Source: DATAXP01 sp036272935 (GTDB lineage: Bacteria; Planctomycetota; Planctomycetia; Pirellulales; PNKZ01). From it: a DNA stretch of 64,000 bases. Positions 61,288 through 64,000 of the stretch are shown in pieces. Where the stretch lies: the NCBI GenBank assembly GCA_036272935.1, contig DATAXP010000070.1, positions 1-64,000 on the forward strand, given 5' to 3'. The notes beneath the pieces were generated by a model. That model was not told the origin of the DNA, searched no databases, and saw only the letters and a list, made by a program, of their open reading frames with translations. Each line of letters begins with the position of its first letter. The first letter of the stretch is position 1. The position numbers were made by a program, and so were the translations under genes.

Positions 61288-62439
61288 CTAAGGCGGATTG
61301 CCAACGACGTTGGGTAGGTCGTGATCCAGGCCGGTGAGCGTTGGGACCATCCGAGCACGGACCGGCGGAATCCGCACCGCGAGCGGAAACGCGAATCGAC
61401 GCAGCAGCCGGGCGATCGCCGACTCGCCCGCCACGATGCGCGACAAGCGTTCCACCTGGCGCACCACGCGCTCGTCTACGGGGCGGCGCAATGCATTGTA
61501 CTCGGCGAGCCGACCGACCCTTTCCAGTGCCGCGAACACGCAGGCATCCTCGATCCCCAGGTTCATGCCGCGCGCGCCCATCGGCGAGTGGATGTGGGCG
61601 GCGTCGCCAGCAAAGTAGACCTTCCCAGCGGCGAGCGTCGATGCGATCCGATGCGCGATGCGGAAGTCCGAAGCCCAAACCACCGGCCCGGCCTGCTCGG
61701 CATCGGCGAGCAGCGACAACGGCTCGGAGCGATTGGCGATGATCCGCCACAATGGCGTTTGGCCTTGCTCCTGCCGCCAATCGTCGACGACGCGAATCAG
61801 AAACAGGAACGCGCCGTCGTCGAGCAGGAAGATATGCGCATGATCTTCCGGCAGACCGGTTCGCAACGGCACGTCGGCCAAGTGCCACGGCCGCTCGAAT
61901 GCTGCCCCTGGAAAGTCGATTTCCAACTGCTCGCGAACCGCGCTGTGCGCCCCGTCGGCCGCCAACAGCCAGGGGCAATCGACCTGCTCGCGCTGGCCGC
62001 CGGCAGTCGGCTCGATCACCGCTTCGACCCCGTCGGCCGAGTTCCGGCACTCGACGAGCTTCTTTCCGCGCTCGACCGCCCCACCCGCTGCGAGGAGCGC
62101 CTCTTCCAACAATCGTTCGGTCGTGGCCTGCGAAAGAGCGAGCATGAACGGATACCGGGCGTGGATGCCCGTCAGCGAGATGTTCGCGATCGTCTTGCCC
62201 GCGCCGTGCAGACTGGCCGCATGAATCTTCAACCCGCGTTCGAGCATTCGCCCGGTGACGCCGGTCGGCTCCAGGATTTCGAGCGTCCGCGGATTCACCG
62301 CGAGCGCTTTCGATTGCACCGAGGGGTCATGCCGCAATTCGATCACACGCGGTGCGGCACTGTGGCGAGCGACGAACAGTGCCACGGCCAGGCCAACGGG
62401 CCCGGCGCCAACGACAAGTGGTCGGCTGCGTTGATCCAT
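61288..62439 (-). CDS. FAD-dependent monooxygenase (PHBH fold)
   Basis: This 383-residue protein has the FAD motif PLVVGAGPVGLAVALFVARH, the DG motif in LLAADGAHSAVREQL, and GDAAHIHSPMGARGMNLGIE. It belongs to the aromatic hydroxylase-like group and lacks the long C-terminal thioredoxin-like domain of larger members. The substrate is unknown. ATG 62439 matches the family start; the frame goes to 62520. It stands alone with no regulator. Confidence 0.85.
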   Translation of the reverse strand: MDQRSRPLVVGAGPVGLAVALFVARHSAAPRVIELRHDPSVQSKALAVNPRTLEILEPTGVTGRMLERGLKIHAASLHGAGKTIANISLTGIHARYPFMLALSQATTERLLEEALLAAGGAVERGKKLVECRNSADGVEAVIEPTAGGQREQVDCPWLLAADGAHSAVREQLEIDFPGAAFERPWHLADVPLRTGLPEDHAHIFLLDDGAFLFLIRVVDDWRQEQGQTPLWRIIANRSEPLSLLADAEQAGPVVWASDFRIAHRIASTLAAGKVYFAGDAAHIHSPMGARGMNLGIEDACVFAALERVGRLAEYNALRRPVDERVVRQVERLSRIVAGESAIARLLRRFAFPLAVRIPPVRARMVPTLTGLDHDLPNVVGNPP

Positions 62440-62611
62440 GACTGCACGACGCGGCGCGTCACCGTGACCACCAAGTGTCTGACGAAAATGTGGGAGGCGA
62501 ATCCTTTCGCCGACTCGCATCCACGCACTATTCGGCGATGGGAATCGCCTCCCACAGTTAAGTAACTGACCCTCAGTAGGAAGTTATGATCCCGGCACAG
62601 GCCCGGCTTGA

Positions 62612-62836
62612 CTAAGCTGCGGTAAGTGTGCCAACGCGTGCCTGCGGCGGAGGCGGTGGAAGGCCTCGCTCAGTGAAGTAGATCAGGTATAGATCGACCG
62701 CTTCCCGGAGTTGTTGTTCAACCTGCTCTGTTGAATCGGCGGTTGTCACGCAGCCAGGCAGATCGGGCAGGTAAGCCCAATACGAACCATCGTCGGCGCG
62801 TTCGATGACATAGGCGTATGACTTGGCTTGATCCAT
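62612..62836 (-). CDS. hicB: HicB-type antitoxin
   Basis: This 74-residue protein has the HicB signature: YAYVIERADDGSYWAYLPDL, PGCVTTADSTEQVEQQLREA, VDLYLIYFTERG. It lacks a C-terminal DNA-binding domain, so it is the short form. ATG 62836 is used; GTG 62848 would overlap the hicA stop. It follows hicA on the same strand. Confidence 0.85.
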   Translation of the reverse strand: MDQAKSYAYVIERADDGSYWAYLPDLPGCVTTADSTEQVEQQLREAVDLYLIYFTERGLPPPPPQARVGTLTAA

Positions 62837-62844
62837 CGCGCGTC

Positions 62845-63042
62845 TCACTCCAATCCAGCTCGCTTCAAAATGCTATGCAGCGTACCGCGCGGAACGTCTT
62901 GCCCTTCCTTTCCGCCAGCCGGCACGACGATTGGCCCGGGTTTGCTCGGATGCGCATACATCATATGACTGCCGGTGGTGCGATCGTGTCGCCATCCATC
63001 ATCATGAAGCATCCGCAGGAGCTGCCGATATTTCACAAGCAT
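62845..63042 (-). CDS. hicA: HicA-type mRNA interferase toxin
   Basis: This 65-residue protein matches HicA: LLRMLHDDGWRHDRTTGSHM with the catalytic His in TGSH, then VVPAGGKEGQDVPRGTLHSI. HicA cleaves mRNA and is neutralised by HicB. ATG 63042 is given; GTG 63036 is equally possible and better placed after AGGAT. Toxin first, antitoxin second is the standard order. Confidence 0.85.
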   Translation of the reverse strand: MLVKYRQLLRMLHDDGWRHDRTTGSHMMYAHPSKPGPIVVPAGGKEGQDVPRGTLHSILKRAGLE

Positions 63043-63071
63043 ATCCTGCCGGCCGGGGGCTTGCGAGCGCG

Positions 63072-63632
63072 TTACGAACTCGGCACCGGCGGCTCGATGC
63101 CGAAATCGGTGATCGCCAGCAAGCTTTCGAAGCGGTACCCGCGGCTGCGAAATGCCTCGGCGCCTCCTTCCATGCGATCGACGATCGCCAGCACCCCTTC
63201 GACTTTCAGGCCAAATTCCTCGGCCCGTTCGATGGCCAGCAGCGACGAACCTCCGGTGGTCACCACGTCCTCGACAATCACCACGCGCTGACCGGCGACC
63301 ACTGGGCCTTCAATGAACCGCGCGGTGCCATGCCCTTTCGCTTCTTTGCGCACCATGAAACCGGCCAAGGGCAGTCCACGAATGCCGGCGATCGTAATGA
63401 CGGCCGCGGTGATCGGGTCGGCGCCGATCGACATGCCGCCGACCGCGTCGGGCAACTTGGGACCGAGTAGATCGAGCATTCCTTCGCCCACGAGTCGCGC
63501 TCCGGCGGCATCGAGCGTCACCTGCTTGCCGTCGAGGTAGTACTCGGCCTTCTTGCCCGAGGCGAGCGTGAAATCGCCGAATTTCAGCGCTCTGGAGCGG
63601 ACCAGTTCGAGAAGTGCGTGATTGCGATGCAT
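63072..63632 (-). CDS. pyrE: orotate phosphoribosyltransferase
   Basis: This 186-residue enzyme converts orotate and PRPP to OMP in pyrimidine synthesis. The PRPP loop is RVVIVEDVVTTGGSSLLAIE, with FTLASGKKAEYYLDGKQVTL and the flexible-loop FMVRKEAKGHGTARFIEG. Length is normal. It lies 29 bases from hicA on the same strand and may be co-transcribed by chance; carA, another pyrimidine gene, is 50 kb away. Confidence 0.95.
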   Translation of the reverse strand: MHRNHALLELVRSRALKFGDFTLASGKKAEYYLDGKQVTLDAAGARLVGEGMLDLLGPKLPDAVGGMSIGADPITAAVITIAGIRGLPLAGFMVRKEAKGHGTARFIEGPVVAGQRVVIVEDVVTTGGSSLLAIERAEEFGLKVEGVLAIVDRMEGGAEAFRSRGYRFESLLAITDFGIEPPVPSS

Positions 63633-63835
63633 AGGTGCGTCGTGATGCGGGGACCGGCCGAGCGCATGGTGCCGCTTCTATATCACGTTCGGTTCCGGGC
63701 GGCTAGCGTCGGCCGCCGTTCGCCGTGCTAGTTCTTTATTTCCGACCGACGGAGGCATAGCCGGCACGACGTAGCGCGATACATTGAACGTGGAACGAAC
63801 TGAACCGTGCGGCGTCGCACAGTCTGGAGATGGGA

Positions 63836-64000
63836 ATGCGGCCAAGGACCTGGCAGTGGGTGACGGTGATCGTCGCGGGTTTGGCCGCGCTTGGTCCCGC
63901 CCTGGCGCAGGAAGCGAAGCTCGTCCGCGTGTTGACTTACGCCGGGCCTTGCGACGCCTCAGCGGCGGCGGCTCTAGGATCGAAATTCCTGGTCATCGGC
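63836..64000 (+). CDS. secreted DUF3616-like protein, 3' partial
   Basis: The gene runs off the window. Fifty-five codons show a signal peptide (MRPRTWQWVTVIVAGLAALG, cleavage near ALAQ) and then YAGPCDASAAAALGSKFLVI. The CDASAA word near the start of the mature part is a hallmark of DUF3616 proteins. GGAG is six bases before ATG 63836; ATG 63830 is in the same frame. The spacing from pyrE (203 bases) allows its own promoter. Confidence 0.55.
   Translation, partial: MRPRTWQWVTVIVAGLAALGPALAQEAKLVRVLTYAGPCDASAAAALGSKFLVIG

Noticed and set aside
1..64000. CRISPR arrays, tRNA or rRNA genes, insertion sequences
   Set aside because: I looked for direct repeats with spacers, T-loop words such as GGTTCGAATCC and transposase motifs and saw none that hold up; a tool such as tRNAscan-SE would settle this.

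Overview
The window is high-GC DNA from a planctomycete, most likely a Pirellulales-type organism. Several things point there: two poly-serine-linked LamG surface modules in one protein, Tat-exported Gfo/Idh-type and FAD oxidoreductases, sugar-isomerase-like and FG-GAP secreted proteins, a Legionella-porin-like outer-membrane protein, an anti-sigma-like membrane protein with a very long Pro/Ala/Gly linker, and many dispersed palindromic repeats. I see no rRNA, tRNA, CRISPR array, insertion sequence or origin. Housekeeping genes are scattered in small units rather than classical operons. Lineage placement is inference from gene content.

Layout. 1-3.1 kb: end of a very large LamG/poly-Ser surface protein and a small secreted protein. 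3.1-4.2 kb: a GT-B glycosyltransferase. 4.4-9.0 kb: a VgrG island (VgrG, a membrane-anchored partner, PAAR tip, a small beta-rich protein, a C39-like cysteine peptidase with two zinc ribbons, a coiled-coil protein). 9.1-12.3 kb: alanine aminotransferase (alaC), a hypothetical gene, a 0.7-kb dispersed repeat and a structured leader or small RNA. 12.3-19.6 kb: carA, a coiled-coil pair, a Cys-rich exported protein, trpC, purH and a PQQ-type propeller. 19.8-23.6 kb: one ~1,290-residue protein of unknown function. 23.8-32.3 kb: a Tat FAD oxidoreductase, a stress protein, a zinc-ribbon miniprotein, a His/Gly-rich protein, and an alcohol dehydrogenase-ApbE-Gfo/Idh operon divergent from phnX. 32.5-41.2 kb: response regulator, tsaC, nrdJ with tandem NrdR-like boxes, rplU, a porin, and RNase E/G. 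41.3-44.8 kb: hpf-ptsN-ptsH-ptsI, a nitrogen-PTS-like set. 45-53.7 kb: the anti-sigma-like protein, TPR protein, SDR, sppA, an isomerase plus FG-GAP pair, and an orphan ABC ATPase. 53.75-54.5 kb: a second, inverted copy of the 0.7-kb repeat. 54.6-64 kb: bioF, a Tat isomerase-like protein, an HhH protein with a palindrome at its promoter, a TPR membrane protein, glmS, an FAD monooxygenase, hicAB, pyrE and the start of a DUF3616-like gene.

The points most worth following up are the candidate effector or processing peptidase in the VgrG island, the long inverted dispersed repeat pair, the structured RNA ahead of carA, the NrdR-type promoter of nrdJ, and the GTAC-N4-GTAC palindrome sitting on the promoter of the HhH protein. 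All assignments rest on reading the sequence and recalling families; no database search was run.
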